A stretch of 54,833 nt of DNA from an uncultured Alphaproteobacteria bacterium (GCA_934254915.1 CAKQMH010000010.1:1-54833); one strand, 5' to 3'; counted from the stretch's first letter, positions 17,273-26,792 are shown. Program-made: numbers and translations. Notes: generated from the sequence alone by a model not told the origin.

Positions 17273-17584
17273 TTATAAGTTATTGCATGTTTCGATTATC
17301 TCATCGTACAAATCAACGAGATATTTGTACTCTTTTTCCTTTTTCATCAGTTGAGCAAAATCGTTGCGGCGTTCGACTAGTTTTGATAACACTTCATCAG
17401 GGTCTTTAAATTGTTTGCGGATGAACATCAATTTAATTTCACTGACAAGATGACAGCGGCAAAAAATTGCTTCTAAGTGAGCTTGATTATTTTTAATCTG
17501 GACTATAAGCAGAATAAAAACTACTGCCAATAATAAAAGCACACTGCCGATACTGAGAACGGGAATAAAAAATTCGGTCGTCAT
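17273..17584 (-). CDS. Small membrane protein, 103 aa
   Basis: Unknown family. The N-terminal membrane helix spans residues ~5-29 (FFIPVLSIGSVLLLLAVVFI) and is followed by a helical, charged cytoplasmic part (LSKLVERRNDFAQLMKKEKE). Two cysteines lie in a FCRCH motif near residue 41. It is the first of two small membrane genes ending at the terminator before uvrC. No Shine-Dalgarno of note is seen before the ATG. Confidence 0.58.
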   Translation of the reverse strand: MTTEFFIPVLSIGSVLLLLAVVFILLIVQIKNNQAHLEAIFCRCHLVSEIKLMFIRKQFKDPDEVLSKLVERRNDFAQLMKKEKEYKYLVDLYDEIIETCNNL

Positions 17585-17663
17585 TGTTTTATAATTATAG
17601 GTTAATACTTAATTTATGAAGTTAGAATTTAACATATTTTTCATATAAATGCAAGATAAAATA

Positions 17664-17688
17664 AAGTCCTCTTAAGGAAAGAGGACTT
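17664..17688 (-). terminator. Terminator of the U32 gene
   Basis: AAGTCCTCTT (17664-17673) pairs with AAGAGGACTT (17679-17688) over a 5-nt loop. The minus-strand tail reads TATTTTATC, and the plus-strand side has CGGTTTTT, so it may work both ways. It lies just after the stop of the gene at 17696. Confidence 0.8.
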
Positions 17689-17695
17689 CGGTTTT

Positions 17696-19096
17696 TCAGT
17701 CATGCTCAATAAGCCGGTTATATTCGTCTTTTTTATGTTTAAGCATAGTTTCCTGCTCCGCGTTTAGGCATGCAGGCTTGCGGGCAATGACATATTGCGG
17801 CAGCAGCTTTTTTACTTCAGCCAGCTGGCGTCCCCATTGCTCCGGACGAATACGAATGGTTTTGCCTTGTCCGGCCGAAACCCGCGAGGTTATTTCTCCC
17901 GAAGAGGCGTCTTCAAACTCCGTGAGACTTAAGCGCAGGTTTTCTAATGTGCCGGGGATTAAAAACTCAATAAACTCACCGTTTTCAATACAATTGCGGA
18001 CTTCAAACAAAGCATCGTCACCGTCCCATTCTACAATCGAGCCGGCAAACAGCCAGTCGCCGAGAGTGCGGGTATATTCATAATTTTGGCTGATGTTGGT
18101 CAATTTGCCATCGTGAAAACCAAGGCAATAACCGCGGTTTTGCAAAGTATACAAGTCAGCCATATATTTTTGATAATCCCATTGCGCGGGGTTTTTATAC
18201 CAATCGTCAATGGCCTGACGATAGGTGCGGGCGACAATTGCCGCATAATATTCGGTTTTGTTGCGGCCTTCGACTTTGAGCGAATCCATACCGATACTTA
18301 ATAAATCCGGCAGGCGCGGCATTAAGCACATGTCTTTGGAGTTGAGGATGTAGCCGCCATGCTCATCTTCCATAACTTCAAAATATTCTCCGGGGCGAAA
18401 TTCTTCTTCCAACAGAAATTCGAAGGCATCTTTATTCTGTTCATTTAATTCGATTTCCTTGATGTTGCCGTCTTTGAGGCGCAAATGCAGTTTGTAGTGC
18501 CAACGGCAGCAGTGGGCGCATTTGCCCTGATTGGCGCTGCGGTCGGCTAGATAATTGGAAATCAGGCAACGTCCCGAATAAGACATACACATTGCGCCGT
18601 GCATAAAACATTCAAGCAAAATATCCGGACATCTTTCGCGAATTTCCCGCATTTCCTCAAAAGTGACTTCGCGTCCCAAAACACAGAGCTTTGCCCCTTG
18701 ATTTTGCCAGAATTTGACCGCCTGATATGAGCAGATATTGGCTTGCGTCGAAACGAACAAGTTTAATTTGGGAGCGTTTTCTTTAACAAATTGGAAAACT
18801 CCGGGGTCGGCGATTAAGACGCCGTCAGGCTGCAGGTCGCGTAAGGTTTGAACAAACTGCGGAAGTTTGGCTACGTCGCGGTTATGCATAAACAGGTTTA
18901 AGGTCAGATAAATTTTTTTGCCGTGGCAGTGAACAAAATCAATGCCTTCCCGCAAATCTTCAATCGAAAATTTTGACTGCGCGCGCAAACACATATCGGG
19001 AGTGCCGGCATAAACGGCGTCAGCACCATACAAAACAGCAGTTTTGAGTTTAACCAAAGATCCGGCCGGAAGCAATAATTCAGCTTTTTCTAACAT
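17696..19096 (-). CDS. trhP: U32 peptidase-family protein, TrhP-like (tRNA hydroxylation)
   Basis: The 466-residue protein belongs to peptidase family U32. It starts AELLLPAGSLVKLKTAVLYGADAVYAG and carries the family signature ECFMHGAMCMSYSGRCLISN near residues 163-182, with further cysteines in QGKCAHCCRW. This pattern, plus a C-terminal beta-rich domain, resembles TrhP/YegQ, which with prephenate helps make 5-hydroxyuridine at tRNA position 34; related RlhA acts on 23S rRNA. No peptidase activity need be assumed. It follows the DUF3108 gene by 20 bp and has GAGAGG before the ATG. The exact subfamily is my inference; the U32 assignment is firm. Confidence 0.85.
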   Translation of the reverse strand: MLEKAELLLPAGSLVKLKTAVLYGADAVYAGTPDMCLRAQSKFSIEDLREGIDFVHCHGKKIYLTLNLFMHNRDVAKLPQFVQTLRDLQPDGVLIADPGVFQFVKENAPKLNLFVSTQANICSYQAVKFWQNQGAKLCVLGREVTFEEMREIRERCPDILLECFMHGAMCMSYSGRCLISNYLADRSANQGKCAHCCRWHYKLHLRLKDGNIKEIELNEQNKDAFEFLLEEEFRPGEYFEVMEDEHGGYILNSKDMCLMPRLPDLLSIGMDSLKVEGRNKTEYYAAIVARTYRQAIDDWYKNPAQWDYQKYMADLYTLQNRGYCLGFHDGKLTNISQNYEYTRTLGDWLFAGSIVEWDGDDALFEVRNCIENGEFIEFLIPGTLENLRLSLTEFEDASSGEITSRVSAGQGKTIRIRPEQWGRQLAEVKKLLPQYVIARKPACLNAEQETMLKHKKDEYNRLIEHD

Positions 19097-19116
19097 ATTT
19101 TCCTCTCTATTCTTTC

Positions 19117-19896
19117 CTAGGGTTTGACGTCAATTTTGGTGGTGTAAACATCAAGCCGCCCTAAGGGGGTATCTTCAACTATTACACGGGCAATAAACGG
19201 ACGATGCGAGTTTCCATCTTCCAATATCCAAAAATAAATCGGACGGTCGGAAGTCAGTTCCCACAACAAATCATCGCCCTGAGCGCCAAGTTTGTCAATA
19301 TAGAGCGAACATTTGGCAGCCATACCTTTAAAATGCGAATATTCATTGGCGGTGAGTTCTTCCTGTCCCTCATCACGGAAGACAACATCAAAACGGCGTT
19401 TGCCGTCAAAAACCTGCATTCGCGAATCGCAAAATTTAACCTTGTTGTACTGACGGGCGAGTTCGGCAAATACGGTTTGCAAGTCCGTAGTATCTTTGTT
19501 ATCCGGACTGTAATCAATATTTACTTTTTTTTCTTTGCCGTTTTTGGAGCTCAGGCGGTATATCGGTTCGCCTTGGTCATTATATACCAACTCTTTGGTG
19601 CGTTTGTTGAAACGTGATTGCGAATCGTAATGATAAGAAGCTGTTTCCAAATTGTCGCCGACAATGCGTCCGGTAGTGGCATAATTAGCCTTAAACGGAT
19701 AAAGCGTGTTGAACATTCCCGCGGTTTTGACCGTTGAACGGACGCTGTAATCTTTATCGGTCAAGGCATAAGTGAACTTGGTGTCGCTGGCATCAAACGG
19801 GCCTAAAATCACCTTAAACTTATGCTCGACACTGAAGGCCTGAGCTTCAGTCAAAGTGCAAAATCCGTAAATCAGGGCTAAAATTATTTTTTTCAT
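19117..19896 (-). CDS. DUF3108-domain periplasmic protein
   Basis: The 259-residue protein has an N-terminal signal peptide (MKKIILALIYGFCTLTEAQA) and a beta-rich body. It resembles the DUF3108 family common in Alphaproteobacteria (EHKFKVILGPFDASDTKFTYALTDKDYSV, ATTGRIVGDNLETASYHYDS, WELTSDRPIYFWI, GRLDVYTTKID). Members are periplasmic proteins of unknown role in the envelope. I use the ATG at 19896; the codon before it is TTG. The U32 gene follows after 20 bp, so the two are probably one transcript. Confidence 0.75.
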   Translation of the reverse strand: MKKIILALIYGFCTLTEAQAFSVEHKFKVILGPFDASDTKFTYALTDKDYSVRSTVKTAGMFNTLYPFKANYATTGRIVGDNLETASYHYDSQSRFNKRTKELVYNDQGEPIYRLSSKNGKEKKVNIDYSPDNKDTTDLQTVFAELARQYNKVKFCDSRMQVFDGKRRFDVVFRDEGQEELTANEYSHFKGMAAKCSLYIDKLGAQGDDLLWELTSDRPIYFWILEDGNSHRPFIARVIVEDTPLGRLDVYTTKIDVKP

Positions 19897-19963
19897 CAAT
19901 ATTTTATTCTTTCTTTAAACTTTTTGCTTACAATATCAGCATATTTTATAAAAGGAAGTAAAA

Positions 19964-20881
19964 ATGTCAAAAAAAGTTTTGGTTTTAAATGGCGGTTTTT
20001 CGGCTGAGCGCGAGGTCAGCTTAAATTCTGCCGCAGATATTGTTAAAGCTTTGCAGAGCAAAGGCTATAAGGTTATTTCACATGATTTGCAGGATGTGTG
20101 GGCGTTTATTGAGCTTTTGAAAAAAGAAAAACCCGATGTGGTGTTTAACGGTTTATACGGCAATTGGGGTGAAGACGGCGAAATTCAAGGTTTGTTGGAT
20201 ATGTTGCAAATTCCGTATACTCATTCCGGAGTGAAAGCCTCTTGTATCGGAATGGATAAATATATTACCAAAATCGTGGCTAAAAATTGCGGTATCAGAG
20301 TTGCGCCAAGCCAAAAGATGAAAGCTGTCGACTTTATCCGCAACGGCACGGTTATTCCGTTCCCCTATGTGGTAAAGCCGGTAAGCGATGGTTCAAGCGT
20401 GGGGGTATTTATTGTTGAAAAACCCGAAGATGTATTCCAGGTTAAATATAAAGATATGGAGCGCGAGGTTTTGATTGAGCGCTTTATTGCCGGACAAGAA
20501 TTAACCACAATGTGTCTGGAAGGCAAAGCTTATGTTGTAACCGAACTGCGTCCTGCTGACGAATTTTATGATTATAAAGCCAAGTACACCGATGGGGTGA
20601 CACAGCACATTTTGCCGGCCGAAATTCCGCATGAAGTTTCGGAAATCTGCAAAGCTTATGCCGAAAAACTGCATCAGACTCTAGGCTGTAATTCGGTTTC
20701 ACGCTGTGATTTTCGCTACAATCCCGAGGACGGAGTTGTTCTCTTGGAAATCAACACCAACCCCGGTATGACCTCATTATCACTCGTTCCTGAACAAGCC
20801 AAATATGCCGGCATATCCTATGAAGAGTTGTGTGCTAAGTTGGTGGAGGGAGCTAAGTGTAGGGAACGGAAGTTCGTCTAG
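19964..20881 (+). CDS. ddl: D-alanine-D-alanine ligase
   Basis: Ddl joins two D-alanines for peptidoglycan precursor synthesis. The 305-residue ATP-grasp protein shows VLVLNGGFSAEREVSLNSA at the start, FPYVVKPVSDGSSVGVFIV (ATP-grasp lysine), LIERFIAGQELTT, SRCDFRYN and LLEINTNPGMTSLSLVPEQA (metal- and substrate-binding end). It sits alone, away from murC/ftsQ where ddl is often found. The last residues RKFV and the TAG stop are encoded by the left edge of a palindromic repeat that begins here, so the C-terminus appears to have been set by insertion of that element. GGAAG precedes the ATG. Confidence 0.96.
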   Translation: MSKKVLVLNGGFSAEREVSLNSAADIVKALQSKGYKVISHDLQDVWAFIELLKKEKPDVVFNGLYGNWGEDGEIQGLLDMLQIPYTHSGVKASCIGMDKYITKIVAKNCGIRVAPSQKMKAVDFIRNGTVIPFPYVVKPVSDGSSVGVFIVEKPEDVFQVKYKDMEREVLIERFIAGQELTTMCLEGKAYVVTELRPADEFYDYKAKYTDGVTQHILPAEIPHEVSEICKAYAEKLHQTLGCNSVSRCDFRYNPEDGVVLLEINTNPGMTSLSLVPEQAKYAGISYEELCAKLVEGAKCRERKFV

Positions 20882-21303
20882 AGTAGGGAAGTTCGTCTAG
20901 AGGTTTTCTAGAGCAGCTAACAGCGGTCTCGTGTTCGGTCATGTACTATTTTGTACACTCACTCACACTCGCCTTGTTATCCACTCTATAAATTCCTCTA
21001 TCCGAAACTTCCTGGTGCTGTGAAGTTTTGTATAACGGCACATCTAAAGCGATTTTACGGGTTTGTCGCCATCCTCATTTACGCTTTATGTAAACTCCGG
21101 TGTCGCCATCCCTAGAAATCTCTTTATCTGTACCATTCTCCGAACTTCCTTGTGCAGGGAAGTTCGTCTAGCTGGTGCTAAATACAGAAATGTCGGGACG
21201 AAAGTTTCCTCACGTACTAATCGTGTACGCTGCGGTACTTTCGCCCTAATTTCCTATTTATCACGCACGCTATCCGAAACTTCTATGATTCAGTGCATTA
21301 AGT
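20869..21303. repeat. Composite long-palindrome element, copy A (three modules)
   Basis: The 505-bp gap between ddl and miaA is filled by a composite repeat. It opens with a tandem GGAAGTTCGTCTAG unit. Three imperfect palindromes follow: M1 20887-21012, M2 21021-21149 and M3 21158-21283. Each starts (G)GAAGTT and ends (G)AAACTTC or CGAACTTCC, with arms of about 55-60 nt closed by a short tip (for example GTAC-loop-GTAC). They are joined by 8-nt linkers such as TGGTGCTG. The right end reads CTTCTATGATTCAGTGCATTAA. Shared modules occur at 33.13 and 51.01 kb. The small open frame inside is not a gene. Confidence 0.9.
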
Positions 21304-21386
21304 GCCGAAATATTTAAATGAATCTTTAGGATTAGGGCGTAAACTGTCACTAAGCGAGTTTTAACGCAATAAGGACAAAACATAAA

Positions 21387-22292
21387 ATGGTGGAATTGGC
21401 ACAGCTTGGCTCTAATTCGGTAATAATTGTGGCCGGACCTACCGCGTCTGGAAAGTCGGCTTTGGCGTTGCAATTGGCGCAAAAATATCAGGGTGAAATT
21501 GTTAATGCCGACTCAATGCAAATATATCGCGGGTTGCCGATTTTGTCGGCAGCGCCGTCAGCAGAAGATAAAAAAATTGTACCGCACCACCTTTACGAAA
21601 TTTATGAACCGGCAGTCAACGGGACTGTGGTTGACTGGCTTGATTTAGCCGTAGCTAAAATTCAAGAAATAAGGCAACGCGGTAATATTCCGCTAGTGGT
21701 CGGAGGAACGGGGATGTATATCGACAACCTGCTCAACGGGACAACGCCGATACCGCCGACCGATGAAAATATACGGCAGCGGGTTATGGCATGGCAGCAA
21801 GAACTCGGGCAAGCCGCTCTCTATGAAAAACTGCAACAAACAGATCCGCAGGGAGCAGCACTGGTCAAGCCTAATGACACAACCCGAGTGCGGCGGGCAT
21901 TGGAAATTTTTTGCCAAACCGGAATATCCATTGTCGAATGGTTTAAGCGTCCGTTGCTCAAACGTTTGCCGGATGCCGATTTTCATGTGGTTAAGATTAT
22001 TCCGCCGACACCGGAGCTTGACGAGCGCTGTTATCAAAGATTGGATATTATGTTGCAACAAGGGGCTTTGCAGGAGGTTGAAAAATTATTGGAGCTTAAA
22101 CTGAATCCGTCCCTTCCGGCAATGAAAATGCTTGGCGTTCCGGAGCTGGCTTCGTATCTGCAGGGGCGGGTTTCTTTGACGGAAGCACGCAACTTGGCCA
22201 AACTGCATACCCGTCAATATGCCAAAAGACAGCGGACGTGGTTTCGAAACAAATTGCCGGCCGAAGTGACAATAACAGAGTGTTGTAAATAA
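21387..22292 (+). CDS. miaA: tRNA dimethylallyltransferase
   Basis: MiaA adds a dimethylallyl group to A37 of tRNAs reading codons beginning with U. The 301-residue protein has the P-loop VAGPTASGKSALALQLA near residues 15-30, NADSMQIYRGLPI, the DLV-type loop HHLYEIYEP, VGGTGMYIDNLLNG, NDTTRVRRALEIF and the C-terminal HTRQYAKRQRTWFRN typical of the family. Length is normal. It follows composite repeat A and precedes mreB by about 100 bp. The ATG has only a weak ribosome-binding site (AAGGAC about 10 nt upstream). Confidence 0.97.
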   Translation: MVELAQLGSNSVIIVAGPTASGKSALALQLAQKYQGEIVNADSMQIYRGLPILSAAPSAEDKKIVPHHLYEIYEPAVNGTVVDWLDLAVAKIQEIRQRGNIPLVVGGTGMYIDNLLNGTTPIPPTDENIRQRVMAWQQELGQAALYEKLQQTDPQGAALVKPNDTTRVRRALEIFCQTGISIVEWFKRPLLKRLPDADFHVVKIIPPTPELDERCYQRLDIMLQQGALQEVEKLLELKLNPSLPAMKMLGVPELASYLQGRVSLTEARNLAKLHTRQYAKRQRTWFRNKLPAEVTITECCK

Positions 22293-22313
22293 ATATGTGA
22301 AAAAAATAATTTG

Positions 22314-22343
22314 TTGTTGCACATATACGGATTAAGATATAAA
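22314..22343 (+). promoter_or_regulatory. Putative promoter of the mre operon
   Basis: TTGTTG (22314-22319) and TATAAA (22338-22343) are 18 bp apart, about 45 bp before mreB. An alternative -35 is TTGCAC at 22317. Sequence match only. Confidence 0.4.
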
Positions 22344-22389
22344 AATCAAGTAATCAAAGGTTTGTTTACTGATTAGCGGAGAAAATTAT

Positions 22390-23430
22390 ATGTTATCAAA
22401 ATTGATGGGCTGGTTGTCGGCAGATATGGCGATCGACCTCGGAACCGCAAATACGCTGGTTTACGTCAAAGGCAGAGGAATCGCTCTGAACGAGCCTTCC
22501 GTTGTTGCAATTGAAGAATATCGCGGCAAAAAACAGGTTTTGGCCGTCGGTAATGAGGCTAAACAAATGCTTGGACGTACTCCCGGCAATATCAGCGCTA
22601 TCCGTCCGTTGCGCGATGGTGTTATTGCGGATTTTGAAATTGCGGAAGAAATGATTAAGTACTTTATTCGTAAAGTTCACAATCGTCGGACATTTGCGTC
22701 ACCGATGGTTATTGTTTGTGTGCCTTCGGGGTCAACCGCGGTTGAGCGCAGAGCTATTCAAGAATCGGCAGAGGCTGCCGGTGCGCGTAAGGTTTGGTTG
22801 ATTGAAGAGCCGATGGCTGCTGCAATCGGTGCGGATTTGCCGGTTACCGAACCTACCGGTTCAATGGTGGTTGATATCGGAGGCGGTACAACCGAAGTGG
22901 CAGTGCTGTCTTTGGGCGGTATTGTTTATGCTCGTTCGGTTCGTGTCGGCGGTGATAAGATGGATGCCGCGATTATTTCCTACATTCGTCGTAACCATAA
23001 CCTGTTGGTTGGTGAAGGCAGTGCCGAAAGAATCAAAAAAGAAATCGGTTCGGCTTGCGCTCCTGAGAGCGGCGAAGGTCGTACCATCGAGATTAAAGGC
23101 CGCGATTTGATGAACGGCGTGCCGAAGGAAATTATCATTACCGAACGTCAGGTCGCGGAAAGCTTGAGCGAGCCGGTATCGCAAATTGTCGAAGCGGTTA
23201 AAGTGGCTTTGGAGCATACCGCTCCGGAATTGGCTGCCGATATTGTAGATAAAGGTATTGTGCTGACCGGCGGTGGTGCATTGCTGACAAATCTGGATCA
23301 GGTTTTGCGTAATGCTACCGGACTTCCGGTTTCGATTGCCGAAGATCCGTTGGCTTGCGTGGTCAAAGGTACAGGTAAGGCTCTGGATGAAATGGGACGT
23401 TTACGCTCTATCTTGTCTACGATGTACTAA
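22390..23430 (+). CDS. mreB: Rod-shape-determining protein MreB
   Basis: MreB is the actin-like filament that guides lateral wall synthesis. The 346-residue protein has the actin-fold phosphate loops MAIDLGTANTLVY near residue 14 and VVDIGGGTTEVAVLSLGGIV near 160, the adenosine motif GIVLTGGGALL near 290, and the MreB-typical VCVPSGSTAVERRAI. The N-terminus (LSKLMGWLSADMAID) contains the membrane-binding amphipathic start. AGCGGAG precedes the ATG. It opens the mreB-mreC-mreD-mrdA-rodA cluster and implies a rod-shaped or elongating cell. Confidence 0.98.
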   Translation: MLSKLMGWLSADMAIDLGTANTLVYVKGRGIALNEPSVVAIEEYRGKKQVLAVGNEAKQMLGRTPGNISAIRPLRDGVIADFEIAEEMIKYFIRKVHNRRTFASPMVIVCVPSGSTAVERRAIQESAEAAGARKVWLIEEPMAAAIGADLPVTEPTGSMVVDIGGGTTEVAVLSLGGIVYARSVRVGGDKMDAAIISYIRRNHNLLVGEGSAERIKKEIGSACAPESGEGRTIEIKGRDLMNGVPKEIIITERQVAESLSEPVSQIVEAVKVALEHTAPELAADIVDKGIVLTGGGALLTNLDQVLRNATGLPVSIAEDPLACVVKGTGKALDEMGRLRSILSTMY

Positions 23431-23560
23431 AATTTTGCCGCTTGAGGCGGTTAATAAAAAACAACAAGCGGCGGTATTGCCATTCGCCAAACAGGGGATG
23501 TTGATGCCGCCGTTGATTTTTCAAAACAGCAGATTAAAAAAAATAACTTAAAGTGTTTGA

Positions 23561-24457
23561 TTGATGAAGCGGCGCAGAAGTTTATTTATTCATTTAAGTC
23601 ATATCAGATTGCTGGCGCAGAAATTTGCGCTAGTGATTTTATTTTTGTCGGCCTTTGTGTTAATGCTCATCAATAAAACCGATACCATTTTAATCGAAAA
23701 AACTTCATCGGTCGCTACGGATGTGGTCAGCCCGATGATTGATGTGTTGGTCATTCCGGCCAAGGGCGTGACCAAGCTGTATGATTATTTCCGTGATTTG
23801 CAGCAAATCCATAAGGATAACTTGGCTTTACGGGAAGAAAACCGGCGGTTAGGACATTTGTATGAACGCGCCCGCGCACTGGAAATCGAAAATAAGCTGT
23901 TGGCTAATTTGCTTAACTTTGTAACCCCGCCGCAATTGGAATTTGTAACGGCGCGAGTAATTGCCGAAGAAGGCGATGCTTTTTCACATTCGATAATCGC
24001 ATATACCGGTGATAAAAAGGTGCGTAAAGGGCAGGTGGCATTATCAGATAAAGGCGTGGTCGGCAGAGTAGATAAAGTCGGCAATGTTTATGCCAAGATT
24101 ATTCTAATCACCGATATTAACTCTAAAATTCCGGTTATGGTGGAAAAATCACGGGTTCGCGGGATTTTATCCGGTGATAATACTTTGACACCAAAAATGG
24201 TGTTTATTCCGCTAGATGCACAACTGAATGTCGGCGACCGAATTGTGACTTCCGGTGTAGCCGGAGTTTTTCCGGCGGGTTTGCCGGTGGGCAAAGTGAT
24301 AAGCATTGCTAAAAATGAGATAAAAGTTAAACCGTACAGCAGTTTGGAACAGCTGGAATATATCAAACTGGTTGACTACAAACTTGATGGCGTGATTGAC
24401 GAAAACAGTGAAAATGCAACTCCGGCAGAAGCTGAAAAGGCAGATAACAATGAGTGA
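23561..24457 (+). CDS. mreC: Rod-shape-determining protein MreC
   Basis: MreC is a periplasmic scaffold of the elongasome that activates PBP2-RodA. The 298-residue protein has a cytoplasmic start, one membrane helix (LVILFLSAFVLMLIN, ~24-38), a coiled coil near 75-115 (HKDNLALREENRRLGHLYER) and the paired beta-barrel domain (VTARVIAEEGDAFSHSIIAY, GQVALSDKGVVGRVD, GLPVGKVISI). The acidic C-terminal tail is extra and low-complexity. It overlaps mreD by 8 nt. The 130 bp between mreB and mreC have no clear terminator. Confidence 0.95.
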   Translation: MMKRRRSLFIHLSHIRLLAQKFALVILFLSAFVLMLINKTDTILIEKTSSVATDVVSPMIDVLVIPAKGVTKLYDYFRDLQQIHKDNLALREENRRLGHLYERARALEIENKLLANLLNFVTPPQLEFVTARVIAEEGDAFSHSIIAYTGDKKVRKGQVALSDKGVVGRVDKVGNVYAKIILITDINSKIPVMVEKSRVRGILSGDNTLTPKMVFIPLDAQLNVGDRIVTSGVAGVFPAGLPVGKVISIAKNEIKVKPYSSLEQLEYIKLVDYKLDGVIDENSENATPAEAEKADNNE

Positions 24458-24968
24458 AGAGCTTGATGAAAATATCACGACGCTGTTTCAGAGAATATTG
24501 CCGCTGTTGTCATCGCTGATATTGCTTTTTCTGTCGTATATTCCGTTAAATATAAGCTTTTTGAACAATATTCGTCCGGCTATGGGGCTGATTTGCGTGT
24601 ATTTTTGGATGTTACATCGTCCGGATTTGTTTAACCTGTGGGCGGTTTATGCCTTGGGGGCGGTTGATGATGTTATCAGCGCATCGCCTTTGGGGTCAAA
24701 CATTTTGGCGCTATTGCTGCTTTATGTGCTGATAAATAATACTTCACGCTTTTTTAATGCCAAGCCGTTTGTGGTAACTTGGTATGGTTTTGTGTTGTTG
24801 TCGTTATTGACAATGGCAGCGCAGTGGTTGGTTGTATCGGTGTATTACAGCCAATTTTTGCCACTGACCATGATATCATTCAGCTATATGGCCACAATCG
24901 CTGCGTATCCGTTGGTGTCGTTGCTTTTGGCATATATACAAAACACCTTGATTCAAGACGAGGGCTAA
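24450..24968 (+). CDS. mreD: Rod-shape-determining protein MreD
   Basis: MreD is a polytopic inner-membrane protein of the elongasome. The protein (172 aa from ATG 24450) has about five hydrophobic segments (ILPLLSSLILLFLSYIPL, MGLICVYFWMLH, NILALLLLYVLIN, FVLLSLLTMAAQWLVVSVYY, TIAAYPLVSLLLAYI) and the typical PxxxDLFNLWAVYALGAVDDV loop. I start at the ATG inside ATGAGTGA, the overlap with mreC, because the longer frame merely extends into mreC. The stop codon abuts the mrdA ATG. Confidence 0.92.
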   Translation: MSEELDENITTLFQRILPLLSSLILLFLSYIPLNISFLNNIRPAMGLICVYFWMLHRPDLFNLWAVYALGAVDDVISASPLGSNILALLLLYVLINNTSRFFNAKPFVVTWYGFVLLSLLTMAAQWLVVSVYYSQFLPLTMISFSYMATIAAYPLVSLLLAYIQNTLIQDEG

Positions 24969-26789
24969 ATGAACCGTGATAACGATAAGGGAAAAGTATT
25001 AATTAACCGCTCGCTGGTCTTGGGCGCGGTTAAGATTTTTTTACTTTTAGTGATTGTTGCACGGTTATATTATTTGCAGGTTTATCAGGCCGATAAGTAT
25101 AAAATGCTGGCTGATGAAAACCGTATTTCAACCCGCTTATTGGTTCCGCCGCGGGGAATAATTTATGATCGTCATCAAGAGTTGTTAGCAACTAACCAGC
25201 AGAATTTTCAGGTTTCAATTATTGCCGAACAGACGACCAATGTTCAGGAAACACTGGATGCTTTTAAGAAAATTATGCCGCTGAGCGAAGCTGAGGAAGA
25301 AAAAATCAAAAAAGATTTACGCAAGAATCGCAGCTTTGTGCCGATTAAAATTAAGGACAATCTGACCTGGGAAGAAGTAGCCAAAATTCAACTGAATGCT
25401 CCGGATTTGCCAGGGATTATGATCGATGAGGGGCTGTCGCGTTATTATCCGTTGGGTGAAAAAGCCGCGCATGTAATCGGTTATGTTTCATCAGTGGCCG
25501 ACAGTGATGTGAAGGATGATCCGTTGTTGGAAGTTCCGGGATTCAAAATCGGTAAAGCGGGAGTTGAAAAATTATTTGAGAAAAAGCTTCGCGGCAAGGG
25601 CGGTAACCTGAAATTGGAAGTTAATGCCTACGGGCGGGTTATGAAGGAGATTGAACGAATTGACGGCGTACCGGGGGAGAAAGTAGAGCTCAGCATTGAT
25701 TTACGGCTGCAGGAAACGGCTTATGATATGTTTGGCGAAGAAAGCGGTGCGGCAGTGTTGATGAATGTTAACACCGGTGAGATTTTGGCTTTTGCTTCAA
25801 CGCCGGCTTATGATCCCAATGTTATGACCCAAGGGTTGAGCGCCAAAGAATGGCGCGAGCTTAATAATAATGAGCGGCATCCGTTGGTTAACAAGGTTTT
25901 GGCCGGACAATATTCTCCGGGGTCAACGTTTAAAATGGTCGTAGCGCTGGCCGGTTTGGAAAACAACATTATATCATCTCACACTCGTTCTTTTTGTGCC
26001 GGTAAAATGGTGTTGGGCAACCACACATTTCACTGTTGGAAAAATATCGGACACGGTTATATTGATGTCGTGCAGGCTTTGCAGCATTCTTGCGATATCT
26101 TTTTCTATGAAGCGGCACAAAAAATCGGAATTAATAAGATTGCCGATATGGCACGGAGATTTTCTCTGGGTAACAAAGTTAATGTCGGTCTGGAAAACGA
26201 AAAAGCAGGTTTGATACCGGACACCGATTGGAAGTGGAAACGTTTTCGCGAATCGTGGCAGCAAGGTGAAAGTCTGATTTCGGGAATCGGTCAAGGATAC
26301 ATTTTGACAACCCCGATTCAGCTAGTGACAATGACGGCGCGGATTGCCAACGGCGGTTATGCGGTAGTGCCGACTTTTAATAGAGTTAATAATGATAACG
26401 AACATTTGTTCCCGAAAATGAATCTCAACAATGTTAATATAGAGTTGGTTAAGCAGGGAATGTATGACGTGGTTAATACTCCGGGCGGAACGGCCTACGG
26501 CTATCGTTTTGACTTTCAAGGGCAAAAAATGGCCGGCAAGACCGGAACAACGCAGGTTCGCCGTATTACCATGAAAGAACGACAAACCCGTTTGCTTAAA
26601 CAGGAAGAACTGCCATGGCATTTGCGTAACCATGCTTTGTTTGTGGGCTATGCTCCGCATGACAATCCGCGCTATGCAGTAGTGGTTTTGGTGGAACACG
26701 GGCGCGGCGGTTCAGTGGCTGCCAATTTGGGCAGCAAGCTCTTACTTGAAACGTTGAAACTCGATGCAACAGATAAACCGGTGGAATAA
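24969..26789 (+). CDS. mrdA: Penicillin-binding protein 2
   Basis: PBP2 is the transpeptidase that crosslinks wall during elongation. The 606-residue protein has one N-terminal membrane helix (AVKIFLLLVIVARLYYLQVY), a pedestal domain with RGIIYDRHQELLATN, and a transpeptidase domain with the active-site Ser in SPGSTFKM near residue 319, SCD near 375 and KTG in MAGKTGTTQ near 523. It starts directly after the mreD stop and ends 3 bp before rodA, so translation of the three is likely coupled. It is complete and matches beta-lactam-binding class B PBPs. Confidence 0.97.
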   Translation: MNRDNDKGKVLINRSLVLGAVKIFLLLVIVARLYYLQVYQADKYKMLADENRISTRLLVPPRGIIYDRHQELLATNQQNFQVSIIAEQTTNVQETLDAFKKIMPLSEAEEEKIKKDLRKNRSFVPIKIKDNLTWEEVAKIQLNAPDLPGIMIDEGLSRYYPLGEKAAHVIGYVSSVADSDVKDDPLLEVPGFKIGKAGVEKLFEKKLRGKGGNLKLEVNAYGRVMKEIERIDGVPGEKVELSIDLRLQETAYDMFGEESGAAVLMNVNTGEILAFASTPAYDPNVMTQGLSAKEWRELNNNERHPLVNKVLAGQYSPGSTFKMVVALAGLENNIISSHTRSFCAGKMVLGNHTFHCWKNIGHGYIDVVQALQHSCDIFFYEAAQKIGINKIADMARRFSLGNKVNVGLENEKAGLIPDTDWKWKRFRESWQQGESLISGIGQGYILTTPIQLVTMTARIANGGYAVVPTFNRVNNDNEHLFPKMNLNNVNIELVKQGMYDVVNTPGGTAYGYRFDFQGQKMAGKTGTTQVRRITMKERQTRLLKQEELPWHLRNHALFVGYAPHDNPRYAVVVLVEHGRGGSVAANLGSKLLLETLKLDATDKPVE

Positions 26790-26792
26790 AAA

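Noticed and set aside
20887..21012. Integron attC site (imperfect palindrome after a gene, with CTAACA and TGTTAT inside)
   Set aside because: The outer ends do not carry RYYYAAC/GTTRRRY cores, there is no cassette array, and no integrase is visible in the window.
21063..21317. 84-codon frame within composite element A
   Set aside because: It spans modules M2 and M3 of the palindromic element, is not open in the other copies and lacks a ribosome-binding site.
23312..23551. 79-codon frame between mreB and mreC
   Set aside because: It is a shifted frame over the mreB 3' end running into the mreB-mreC gap, with no ribosome-binding site.
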